From positions 6,470 through 12,415 of the forward strand of contig JADFLD010000019.1 in NCBI GenBank assembly GCA_022564535.1: 5,946 nt of DNA, read 5' to 3'. The translations under genes were made by a program, and so were the position numbers. The notes beneath the pieces were generated by a model. It saw only the letters and a program-made list of their open reading frames with translations, made no database searches and was not told the origin of the DNA. This DNA comes from Gemmatimonadota bacterium. Lineage in GTDB: Bacteria; Gemmatimonadota; Gemmatimonadetes; Longimicrobiales; UBA6960. Shown here one piece after another: positions 1-5,946 of this stretch. Every line of letters starts with the position of its first letter. Position 1 is the first letter of the stretch.

Positions 1-19
1 GGTCGTGCACGATCCGACC

Positions 20-22
20 CTA
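20..22 (-). other. In-frame TAG stop, probably premature, in JAB/helicase-like gene
   Basis: The codons read TCG GTT GAC TAG GGT CGG ATC GTG CAC GAC (S V D stop G R I V H D). The six downstream codons keep the same frame and fit the expected beta-hairpin turn of a JAB-type domain. CAG (Gln), GAG (Glu) or AAG (Lys) is one substitution away. Only 19 bases follow before the edge, so this call rests on the family pattern and is weaker than the TAA call at 2324. Confidence 0.5.
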
Positions 23-232
23 GTCAACCGAGGCCAGGAAACACACCTCCCGGCCACCGGCGCGGGCGATATCCGAGCGAACGTATAGAGCCGTTTCCGG
101 GGACAGGGTCAGGGGCACCACGGCCGGCTTGGGCGCGCGCGGCTCCTCGTCCGACGGCTCCAGTCCGTCGAGCCCGACGAGCGCCTCCCTCGGGAGGGTG
201 ACCGGAAACCCCTCCGGAATATTCCGGCTCAA
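20..232 (-). CDS. Probable JAB/RadC-like N-terminus of a DinG-type helicase, cut by premature TAG
   Basis: This 70-residue frame starts at TTG 232, overlapping the upstream TGA as TTGA; the preceding AAG-rich stretch is a poor Shine-Dalgarno. GTG at codon 38 (121-119) is an alternative start, just before the conserved-looking part PLTLSPETALYVRSDIARAG. The segment GGREVCFLASVD resembles the first strands of JAB/MPN (RadC-like) domains, where relatives I recall continue as an Asp, a variable residue, Gly-Arg-Ile-Val, then a metal-binding HNHPSG motif and a DEAD/DinG-type helicase. Here the frame meets TAG at 22-20 and then reads G R I V H D to the window edge, fitting that continuation. The visible part lacks the metal-binding and helicase motifs, so the assignment is tentative. 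It is probably cytoplasmic and DNA-related, unlike its upstream neighbours. The alternative is a genuine 70-residue hypothetical protein. Confidence 0.55.
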   Translation of the reverse strand: MSRNIPEGFPVTLPREALVGLDGLEPSDEEPRAPKPAVVPLTLSPETALYVRSDIARAGGREVCFLASVD

Positions 233-1482
233 GTCTTGAGCTTCTTCTTCTTCGCGGCCGGGAACAGGACGTTGTTCAAGATCAGCCGGTAGCCCGGAGA
301 ATTCGGATGCAGCGCGAGGTCGGTCTGAGGATCCCCAATCTGATGCTCGGCGTCTTCAGGGTCGTGCCCTCCGAAATACGTCCAAGTGCCCTCGCCGAGG
401 TTGCCGTGGATGTACTTGGCCCATCCCCCGTCTCGCGCGAGCACGATCGCACCCGGCTTGAGTCTGTCCTCGCGAAAGGAGGTCGTGAGTCCGTAGAAGT
501 CTGCGATCACCGACTCATGGTTCTGCGTCAGCATCGACGGGACCGGATCGAACTTCGCCGAGAAGTCGAACAGGGTGTACACGCCGAGCTCGCTGCGCCA
601 AGGCGTGTTCACCTGGTGTCCGTCGATGTCGGAGAAGGAGTTCACCGACGGGGCGATCTGAACTTGGGCGTCCGTGAAAGCCATGGCTCGGTCCCAGTTC
701 ATCTTACTCGACGCGTTCGGATCCGGCGGCGTGCCGTCCGAGTAGGCCGCGGCGATGTCGACGCCGTCCGCCGCGAGCGCGAGCTCGAGCGTCTCCGTCG
801 CCGAGCACATGGCGAAGAGGAAGCCACCTTCCTCCACATACGTGCGAATCGCCGCAGCCACGTGCTTCTTGAGCGCCGGGACGTCGGCGAAGCCACCCGC
901 CCGCGCGACTTCCTGATTCATCGCGACCTCCTCCTGAAGCCACGGCGCCCCGGAGTAGGTCAGGAAGAACTTCGAGTATTGGCCCGTGAAGTCCTCGTGA
1001 TGGAGGTGGATCCACTCGTAGTCGCCGAGGTTGGCCTCCAGGACGTCATAGTCCCAAATCGTTTCGTACGCGATGCCGGCGTACTCGAGGGCCATCGTCA
1101 CGGCGTCGTCCCACGGCGTGGCGTTCGGTGGGGTGTAGATGGCGACCTTCGGGGCCCGCTCCAACGGAATCGCCTCCATGTTGGACGCCTCGACGGTCGC
1201 GCGCATGCGGGCCTCGGCCGATGGGTCCATCGTCTCGATCGTCACCCCCCGAAAGGCGGCCTCCCGACGAACATCGGCGCGATCCTGCAGGAGAAAGGAC
1301 CCGCCTCGATAGTTCAGGAGCCATTCCACCTTGTCCTCCTGCTCGAGGGCCCAGTAGGTGAGACCATACGCCCTGAGGTGGTTCTGCTGCCCCCGATCCA
1401 TGGGGACGAGCAACCACTGTGCCTGCACCGGCGCTCCGGCGAGCAGCAGTCCCACCACGAGTACGATCGATCGCGCGAACAT
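229..1482 (-). CDS. Secreted GATase1-like protein, often annotated 'asparagine synthetase B'
   Basis: The 417-residue product starts at ATG 1482, supported by a strong AGGAGG at 1497-1492 and a TGATG junction. Residues 1-21 are a Sec signal peptide (hydrophobic IVLVVGLLLAG, cleavage after VQA before Gln22). The mature N-terminus LLVPMDRGQQNHLRAYGLTYW and the C-terminus LHPNSPGYRLILNNVLFPAA match my memory of Bacteroidota and Gemmatimonadota proteins labelled asparagine synthetase B. True AsnB needs a Cys2 glutaminase domain and an ATP-pyrophosphatase domain; neither is present. Instead, residues 111-235 look like a class-I amidotransferase or ThuA-like alpha/beta fold: beta-strand KVAIYTPP, WIHLHHED (157-164), then EEGGFLFAMCSATE with Cys226 where a nucleophile elbow would sit. 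His373 in YFGGHDPED is a candidate partner. Catalysis is inference. The Lys-rich tail KKKKLKT ends at TGA 231-229. The frame is intact, and the product is probably periplasmic alongside the TPR-like and DUF4175-type proteins. Confidence 0.85.
   Translation of the reverse strand: MFARSIVLVVGLLLAGAPVQAQWLLVPMDRGQQNHLRAYGLTYWALEQEDKVEWLLNYRGGSFLLQDRADVRREAAFRGVTIETMDPSAEARMRATVEASNMEAIPLERAPKVAIYTPPNATPWDDAVTMALEYAGIAYETIWDYDVLEANLGDYEWIHLHHEDFTGQYSKFFLTYSGAPWLQEEVAMNQEVARAGGFADVPALKKHVAAAIRTYVEEGGFLFAMCSATETLELALAADGVDIAAAYSDGTPPDPNASSKMNWDRAMAFTDAQVQIAPSVNSFSDIDGHQVNTPWRSELGVYTLFDFSAKFDPVPSMLTQNHESVIADFYGLTTSFREDRLKPGAIVLARDGGWAKYIHGNLGEGTWTYFGGHDPEDAEHQIGDPQTDLALHPNSPGYRLILNNVLFPAAKKKKLKT
241..252 (-). 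repeat. Short (AAG)4 trinucleotide run
   Basis: Four AAG units on the minus strand encode the four lysines of the KKKKLKT tail of the upstream protein, immediately before its stop and the TTG start of the next gene. Related proteins, as I recall them, share a poly-lysine end, so this is probably protein-driven and not a contingency repeat. Unit gain or loss would not shift the frame. Confidence 0.6.
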
Positions 1483-2321
1483 CAGCCCTCCCCTCCTCGT
1501 TCCCTGAGCTTCTCCAGTTCCATTCGTGCATCCGGGACGACAGCGGCGTTGGGCCTGAGCGTGATGAGGTTCTCGAGGAGCCGGATCGCCTCGGCCACGC
1601 CGTCCGTCGAACGGGCATAATAGCGGGCGAGTGCCAGCGACGCCTCACCGACCTCGGGTGCGTCCGGATACTCGTCGACGATCCACGTCCGGATGCGCGC
1701 CGCGACCTCGGCCTCTCCACCGTCGCTGGCCATGCGCGCGGCCTCGGCGAGCAGCGGCGCCCGCTCGTCCTCTTCCAGACCGATCGTCCGATCGGCGAGA
1801 CGTGTCGCGGCGGCGGCCGCGCGCCCATGATGGGCTTCCACGCCCGCCGCAGCGAGCGCTTCCGCGGCGAGCTCGGAGACCCGGCCGAGGAGCCCGGCGA
1901 ACTGGATGACCGCCGTGGCGTCCGAGGGCGGCAGCCCGCTGATGGCCAACAGGAGCGCACTGCGCCCGTCTTCGACTTCGCCCGCAGCGAGAAGCAGGTA
2001 GCCGCGCTCCAGGGAGCTCTTCGGGCCGTTGATGCCCTCCAGGACGGTCGCGGCCCCTTCGGGGTCACCCCTCGCCTGAAGCGCTGCGGCAACGGCCGCC
2101 GCGAGGTCGTCCAACTCGGGTGCGTTCGGATAGTCCGCACGAAACTCGCCGAGGAGAGCCCTCAGCGCGTCCGGGTCCGACCGGGTGCCCTCGAGGCGGA
2201 TGACCTGCGCGGTGGCACGCCGCCGATCGACGGAGCCCGGTGAGAAGGACTCGGCGACCCTGCGCTGAGCCTCGAGCGCCGTCGCGGTGTCTCCGGCACT
2301 CAGGGAAATGTCGACGATTCG
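1482..2321 (-). pseudogene. TPR-like repeat protein, C-terminal part downstream of premature stop
   Basis: This is the same reading frame as the gene starting at 3290, resuming directly after the TAA. It encodes 279 residues beginning RIVDISLSAGDTATALEAQR, which has the small-residue pattern of a TPR helix pair, and continues with further repeats: EFRADYPNAPELDDLAAAVA, then IVDEYPDAPEVGEASLALAR, then AEAIRLLENLITLRPNAA. The YPxAPE plus helix-pair pattern recurs, as in tandem TPR units. I checked every codon from 2321 to 2114 and found no ATG, GTG or TTG; the first possible start is TTG 2114, inside a repeat and without a Shine-Dalgarno. Independent initiation is therefore unlikely, and this is best read as the severed C-terminal half. 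It ends in TGA at 1484-1482, overlapping the next ATG. Alternatives are a sequencing error (one intact 602-residue protein) or rare readthrough. Confidence 0.7.
1492..1497 (-). promoter_or_regulatory. Strong Shine-Dalgarno for the gene starting at 1482
   Basis: AGGAGG lies 9 bases before ATG 1482, within a purine run (1498-1486) that also encodes the C-terminal Arg-Gly-Gly-Glu-Gly of the TPR-like protein. It fixes the start at 1482. It could also let ribosomes initiate here even though the premature TAA at 2324 leaves the preceding ~840 bases untranslated. Confidence 0.75.
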
Positions 2322-2324
2322 TTA
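2322..2324 (-). other. In-frame premature TAA stop in TPR-like gene
   Basis: On the minus strand the codons read CAG TTC GAT TAA CGA ATC GTC GAC (Q F D stop R I V D). The frame is identical before and after, so the lesion is a substitution, not an indel. One-base changes from CAA (Gln), GAA (Glu), AAA (Lys) or TCA (Ser) would give this stop. The next context base is C and there is no recognisable recoding signal such as the leaky UAG-CAA-UUA context. Confidence 0.8.
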
Positions 2325-3290
2325 ATCGAACTGCCGCCGCTCGGCCGGCGTAGACGCGTCGTCACCGAGCTCGTCGTACGCCCACGAGGCGACATCCACG
2401 AGGCCGTGGTCGCGGGCCCGTCTCGCGACATCGGCGAGGAACGTCGCGCGGGCCCTGCCGTCGAGCTCCTCGGCGACCGCGCGGACGAGGGGCAACGCCG
2501 TGTCGCCGAGGCCGAGATCGAGGGCGATGCGCGCGCCCGCTCTGCGTCGGGCCAGCACGTCGGAGTCGGCCAGGCGCCCGACGAGGCGCGTGCCGGCTTC
2601 ATCGACGTCTCGCGGCAGGCCCTGGACCCGGCGGGTGATGGTCGCGATCTGGGCGGCGTTGTTTCCGATCGCGAGCGCCCACTCATCGACGGCTCCGTCG
2701 AGGTCACCACCCGCGGCGAGCAAGTCGCCGATCTCGAGCGCCAGCATGCTGTCGTCACCGGTGCGGGAGCGCCCGGCTCGAAGGACGTCCAGAGCCTCGC
2801 CGCTGCCGAAGGCCCGCTCGTACACGCGGCTAACCTCGCGGTACGGAACGTCGCTGTCGGGGTCCGCGCGGAGCCATGCCTCGGCCTCGACGCGAAGTGC
2901 GTCGAGCGAATCGGTCTCCATGAGGACCCTCAGCTTCAGCGAGCGCACACCGGACGACCCCGGCTCCTCCTCGAGGAACGCGTCGACGGCTGGAAGGATG
3001 GTTACGATCGCTCCTTTGGCACGCAGAACGCGCTCCAGCGCGAAGAGACCTCCCGACGACCCCGGATCACGTTCCAGAAGACGACGAAGTGACTCCTCGG
3101 CACCATCGAAGTCGCCCCTCGACTCGCGCCCGGCGGCCTCCCGCAGGAGCTGCGTTTCCGAGTTTCTCATGCGCACCTGAGCCACCGACGACGGCGGCGC
3201 CACGAGCATCGAGCCGACGGCAAGCAGAGCGAGACAGGCCCGCCGGGCTCCGACACCGAGAATCGCACTCTTCCTGCACACAGCCGTCAT
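2322..3290 (-). CDS. Exported TPR-like repeat protein, N-terminal part ending at premature TAA
   Basis: This 322-residue frame starts at ATG 3290, which overlaps the upstream TGA as ATGA; a weak AGGGG lies at 3305-3301. Residues 1-37 look like a Sec signal peptide: basic start (RK, RR), hydrophobic LALLAVGSMLV, and likely cleavage after SSVA before Gln38. The mature part is helix after helix, with TPR-like signatures such as RGDFDGAEESLRRLLERDP (58-76) and later GDLDGAVDEWALAIGN (195-210). It should act as a protein-protein interaction scaffold outside the inner membrane; no catalytic motif is seen. It ends at TAA (2324-2322) in the middle of what looks like a helix (AERRQFD, then stop). The same frame then runs without another stop to 1482, so 3290-1482 reads as a single gene of 602 codons plus its terminal TGA, with codon 323 turned into a stop. 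If the stop is real, only this part is made. Confidence 0.75.
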   Translation of the reverse strand: MTAVCRKSAILGVGARRACLALLAVGSMLVAPPSSVAQVRMRNSETQLLREAAGRESRGDFDGAEESLRRLLERDPGSSGGLFALERVLRAKGAIVTILPAVDAFLEEEPGSSGVRSLKLRVLMETDSLDALRVEAEAWLRADPDSDVPYREVSRVYERAFGSGEALDVLRAGRSRTGDDSMLALEIGDLLAAGGDLDGAVDEWALAIGNNAAQIATITRRVQGLPRDVDEAGTRLVGRLADSDVLARRRAGARIALDLGLGDTALPLVRAVAEELDGRARATFLADVARRARDHGLVDVASWAYDELGDDASTPAERRQFD

Positions 3291-5946
3291 CTTCCGCCCA
3301 CCCCTGCGCGCGCTCGGTTGAGGCGCTCGAAGTACTCGAGCACGAGTTGCCGCACCGCGGGCGTGAGCCGCTGAAGCTGGTCGCCGTCCGGCAGCGCGTA
3401 GGGCATGACGCCGAGCTGCTCCGTGGTCAACGGAACGACCTCTCCCCGCTCGAACGCTCCAGGCTCTTCCGATTCGCGCTCCTCGGAAAATTCCTCCCGC
3501 TCGAGCGACCGGCCGGCGTCGAGCAGCCGGTGGAAGAGCCTCTCCTGGCGCCGGACCATGTCGGGCGTCAGGCGCCCCATGGCCATCTCCTCGGCCAACA
3601 TCCGCGCCTCATCCGCGAGGGCCTGCAGGTCTCCAAGCGACTCCTCGGCGCCAGGCTCGTCCGCGAGGTCGCCGAGATCGCTCGCAACCGACTCCTGTTT
3701 CTGGGACATCTCCTGCATCTGTTGAGACATCGCCTGTTCGCCGAGCTGCATCGGCATGAGCTGCGTGCTCTCATTCATGAGCTCACCCTGCTGTTGCGCC
3801 AGCTGCTCGAGCTGCTCCGCGACTTCCTCACCTCCCTGACCCTCGCCTTGCTGGCCCATCTGCTCGGCTCCCGCAATGGCCATCAGCGCGAGCTGATTGA
3901 GGTCACCGATCACCTGCTCCGCCTGGGCAGACGGTGAGGGGCTGGCCCCCCGCCGGCGCTCCATCGCCTCGACCGTACGCTGGAGCGACGCCATGGTCCT
4001 GCCCATCTGCGCCGAAAGCTCTTGGTTCGAGTCCGATGCCCCCGCCGTCGCGAGCTGGAGATTTTCGGCGATGTTCTGCACACCCTGCAAGAGCGCCGCT
4101 TCGTCGGCGCGCATCTCGGCGAGTTGTTCCTGGTTCGCCCCACGCATCTGCTCCCGCAGGTCGTTCTGACGGCGCGCGAGTGAAAGCGCGTCGTCGGCGG
4201 TCTGGCGAAGAGCCCGCTGCTGGGCTTCCATCTTCTGCTCGGCCATCTCCTGCATGGCCTCTTGCATTTCCTGAGCCGCCTGCTCCATCCGATCGGCGGC
4301 ATCCTGGGCCTGCTCGCCGGCCTGCTGGCTCTCCCCACGCTGCACCTGATCTTGGGCCTGTTGCATCTGTTCGCGTGCTTCGGATGCACTCGCGCGAGCC
4401 TTCTCGACGCCCTCGGCGGCGTCTCGCTCGCCGATTTCGTCGAGCCGCTCCGCCAGTGTCTCCATCCGATCCTCGAGACGCTGTGCCTGCTCCGCCAGCT
4501 CCTCCTGCTGCTGGCCGCGTAGCTCCGGGCTGTCCTGCTCCTTCATGGCGTCGGCCAGCGCCTGCTCCTGGCGAGCCAACTCCTCGGCCTCGCTCGTGGT
4601 CGCTCGGAAGTCCTGTTCCACCGCCGCCCGCTTGAAACGCTCGATCGTTTCCTCGAGTCGCTCGCGGAACTTCTCCTGCTCGGCCGCCAGCTCCTCGAGC
4701 GACCGGTTCGCCCGATTCAGATCGTCCTGTTCGAGCGCTTCGCCGAGCTCGTCCATTCTCCGCTGGAGGTCGCCACCGGTCATCCGCTCGAGAAGCTCCT
4801 GAAGCTCCTCGAGCGCGCGACGCAGTTCAGGGTCGGCCTGAGCCGCATCCTCCATCATCTTCTCGAGGGCCTCCATTTCCGCCCGCAGCGAGTCCACTTC
4901 AGCCGACATCGCCTCCTGGTTTTCCAGCGCGCGTTGCAACTCCTCCCGCTCCTCGAAATCCGCGCGGTCCTGATCGCTCTCATTGCCGTCCCTCTCGGCG
5001 GCCGATTGCAGGGCGTTGTCCCGGTTCTCCTCAGCCTGGCGGGCCGCCTCGGCCGCGAGCTCTTCCAGCCTCTCTGCTACTCCTTCCAGTGCCGCTTCGG
5101 CCTCGCGGCGCAGCTCTGCGGCCTCGGGCATGCGGAGCACGTACTCGAGCGACACAGACGTCTGACCCGTCGGATGGTTGTCGACGGCCCGGGCGTAGTA
5201 CCGGACTGTGTCTCCTGGCAGGAGCCCCCACGAACTGAGATCCAGGAGCGGGCGAGCGAGTACGGCCCGTTGTCCACGGACGTTGAACCCCTGGGATACG
5301 GGCTCGCCTCGCTCTCCGAACGAAGTCACGCGGTACGCCACGAGCTCGACGCGGCTCAGCCCGTAGTCGTCCGCCGCCTCGATCACGAGTGGTTGACGCA
5401 GGTTGAGTGGCAGGATCGTGTCGCGACCGGGCATCGAAATCGCGATCGCCGGGCTGAGGTCCGAAACGACCACAACTTCGAGCGGCTCCGGTTGGATTTC
5501 CGCAGGCGCCCCGGTCTCGTCGCGGAAGTCCCAGTCGAACACGCCTGCCTCACTCGGTGTCCATCGGCTGCGGAAGGTCGTCCCCTCCACTTCGAAGGCG
5601 AGGGCTACGGCGCCGGTCGAGTCGAGGAGTTGAACGGAGGACAGCGGGCGGCTCGCGAGACCTTCGAAGGTCAGAACCGAACCGGCCGGAAGTCGCAGGA
5701 AAGGAGGGTCGCCGCGATACTCGTCCGCGGGCAGCCCGGTGTGGGGCGGGTAGACGACGCCGAGGACGAGGTCGCTAACGAAGAGTGGGTCCACCGGCAC
5801 GATCCTATACTTCGCCGATTCGCTTCCGTCGTCGGCAGTCACCCGATACTCGATCGAGGCGGATACCATCCGGAACAGGTGCGACGCCCGACCGTCTCGG
5901 ACGGCGAGTCGCTCCGTCCTCGCGACGTCACCCGCGGCCTGCCACG
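3287..5946 (-). CDS. DUF4175-family coiled-coil envelope protein, 5' end outside window
   Basis: The frame is open to the right edge: codons upstream of the ATG at 5869 encode WQAAGDVARTERLAVRDG and on into the ORF, so that ATG is internal and at least 885 residues are visible. Numbering from that ATG, residues 1-30 finish a beta-type domain, 31-140 look like a second beta-rich (Ig-like) domain starting near YPPHTGLP, and 141-247 form a third with the family-typical DDYGLSRVEL (167-176) and YYARAVDN (224-231). Residues 250-735 are a nearly unbroken Glu/Gln/Ala/Met-rich coiled coil. Residues 768-860 form a conserved-looking helical tail (RRQERLFHRLLDAGRSLERE). Relatives carry N-terminal membrane segments, expected beyond the edge; the visible part would then be extracytoplasmic. 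The biochemical role is unknown; a structural or scaffold role is inference. It stops at TGA, overlapping the next gene as ATGA, so translational coupling is likely. I am confident of the gene and moderately confident of the family. Confidence 0.85.
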   Translation of the reverse strand, partial: WQAAGDVARTERLAVRDGRASHLFRMVSASIEYRVTADDGSESAKYRIVPVDPLFVSDLVLGVVYPPHTGLPADEYRGDPPFLRLPAGSVLTFEGLASRPLSSVQLLDSTGAVALAFEVEGTTFRSRWTPSEAGVFDWDFRDETGAPAEIQPEPLEVVVVSDLSPAIAISMPGRDTILPLNLRQPLVIEAADDYGLSRVELVAYRVTSFGERGEPVSQGFNVRGQRAVLARPLLDLSSWGLLPGDTVRYYARAVDNHPTGQTSVSLEYVLRMPEAAELRREAEAALEGVAERLEELAAEAARQAEENRDNALQSAAERDGNESDQDRADFEEREELQRALENQEAMSAEVDSLRAEMEALEKMMEDAAQADPELRRALEELQELLERMTGGDLQRRMDELGEALEQDDLNRANRSLEELAAEQEKFRERLEETIERFKRAAVEQDFRATTSEAEELARQEQALADAMKEQDSPELRGQQQEELAEQAQRLEDRMETLAERLDEIGERDAAEGVEKARASASEAREQMQQAQDQVQRGESQQAGEQAQDAADRMEQAAQEMQEAMQEMAEQKMEAQQRALRQTADDALSLARRQNDLREQMRGANQEQLAEMRADEAALLQGVQNIAENLQLATAGASDSNQELSAQMGRTMASLQRTVEAMERRRGASPSPSAQAEQVIGDLNQLALMAIAGAEQMGQQGEGQGGEEVAEQLEQLAQQQGELMNESTQLMPMQLGEQAMSQQMQEMSQKQESVASDLGDLADEPGAEESLGDLQALADEARMLAEEMAMGRLTPDMVRRQERLFHRLLDAGRSLEREEFSEERESEEPGAFERGEVVPLTTEQLGVMPYALPDGDQLQRLTPAVRQLVLEYFERLNRARAGVGGR
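3665..5122 (-). other. Low-complexity coiled-coil coding region of the DUF4175-type protein
   Basis: This stretch encodes residues 250-735 (numbered from the internal ATG at 5869). It is dominated by Glu, Gln, Ala, Arg, Leu and Met in heptad-like spacing, with short breaks such as ESDQDRADFEE (297-307), the Ser/Pro linker GASPSPSAQ (641-649) and the Gly/Gln patch MGQQGEGQGG (671-680). From about 500 onward it is notably rich in Met and Gln (for example QEMQEAMQEMAEQKM, 533-547, and the 698-724 segment). Several dozen glutamines occur and none is encoded by TAA or TAG. The composition also creates long spurious antisense open frames. Confidence 0.8.

Noticed and set aside
229..1482. Naming the gene asnB
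   Set aside because: There is no N-terminal catalytic Cys2, no ATP-pyrophosphatase domain, and a signal peptide is present. The database name appears to be propagated in error.
307..1620. Long plus-strand open frame of 437 codons
   Set aside because: It lies antisense to the GATase1-like gene and the end of the TPR-like gene. Its translation is Arg/Val/Gly-rich with no domain-like pattern, as expected from the complement of a high-GC gene with G/C third positions.
1482..2114. Separate gene starting at TTG 2114
   Set aside because: The TTG is a Leu codon inside a TPR-like unit, with no Shine-Dalgarno and coherent protein sequence upstream in the same frame back to the TAA. It is better read as part of the interrupted gene.
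1046..2140. Minus-strand 364-codon frame overlapping the TPR-like and GATase1-like genes
   Set aside because: It is in a different frame from both real genes and is Arg/Pro/Ser-rich without any motif. The frames used by the real genes have signal peptides, repeats and sensible junctions.
20..2324. Genetic-code change with TAA and TAG read as Gln or Glu
   Set aside because: The ~885 visible codons of the DUF4175-type gene, extremely rich in Gln and Glu, contain no TAA or TAG. Kept only as a testable alternative.
3089..3937. Plus-strand open frame of 282 codons rich in Leu, His and Arg
   Set aside because: It mirrors the Glu/Gln-rich coiled-coil gene: complements of Gln and Glu codons give Leu-rich runs. 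It has no start-site support and is a shadow.
1..5946. Promoters, rho-independent terminators, RNA genes, CRISPR arrays, insertion sequences
   Set aside because: Coding frames cover essentially the whole window with overlapping junctions. I found no hairpin followed by a T-run, no repeat-spacer pattern, no tRNA-like segment and no inverted-repeat element ends.

Overview
The window is gene-dense, high-GC DNA (by eye about two-thirds G+C, with strong G/C preference at third codon positions). It appears to come from a Gram-negative-type bacterium. Protein families and gene order suggest Gemmatimonadota or a relative in the Bacteroidota/FCB direction. That placement is inferred from recognising the families; no search was run. 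Every supportable gene lies on the minus strand, so transcription runs from the right edge (5946) to the left edge (1).

In transcription order the layout is: (1) a 5'-truncated DUF4175-type protein at 5946-3287, with beta-rich extracytoplasmic domains followed by a very long Gln/Glu/Met-rich coiled coil; (2) an exported TPR-like helical-repeat protein at 3290-1482, whose frame is cut by an in-frame TAA at 2324-2322; (3) an intact exported protein at 1482-229 of the family that databases often label 'asparagine synthetase B', but which looks like a secreted class-I-amidotransferase-fold protein; (4) the start of a gene at 232, probably the JAB/RadC-like N-terminus of a DinG-type helicase, whose frame meets TAG at 22-20 but seems to go on in frame to the window edge.

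There are no intergenic gaps. The junctions are ATGA (3290-3287), TGATG (1484-1480) and TTGA (232-229), so this is a tightly coupled operon. I see no promoter, terminator, RNA gene, CRISPR array or mobile element. The first three products look membrane-anchored or exported and probably act together in the cell envelope. The fourth looks cytoplasmic and may simply share the transcript.

The most unusual signal is two premature in-frame stops (TAA and TAG) in two genes of one operon. All three real gene ends visible use TGA, and the sequence around both internal stops reads as continuous protein. Inactivating mutation or sequence error is more likely than recoding: the Gln/Glu-rich DUF4175 gene contains no TAA or TAG over about 885 codons.
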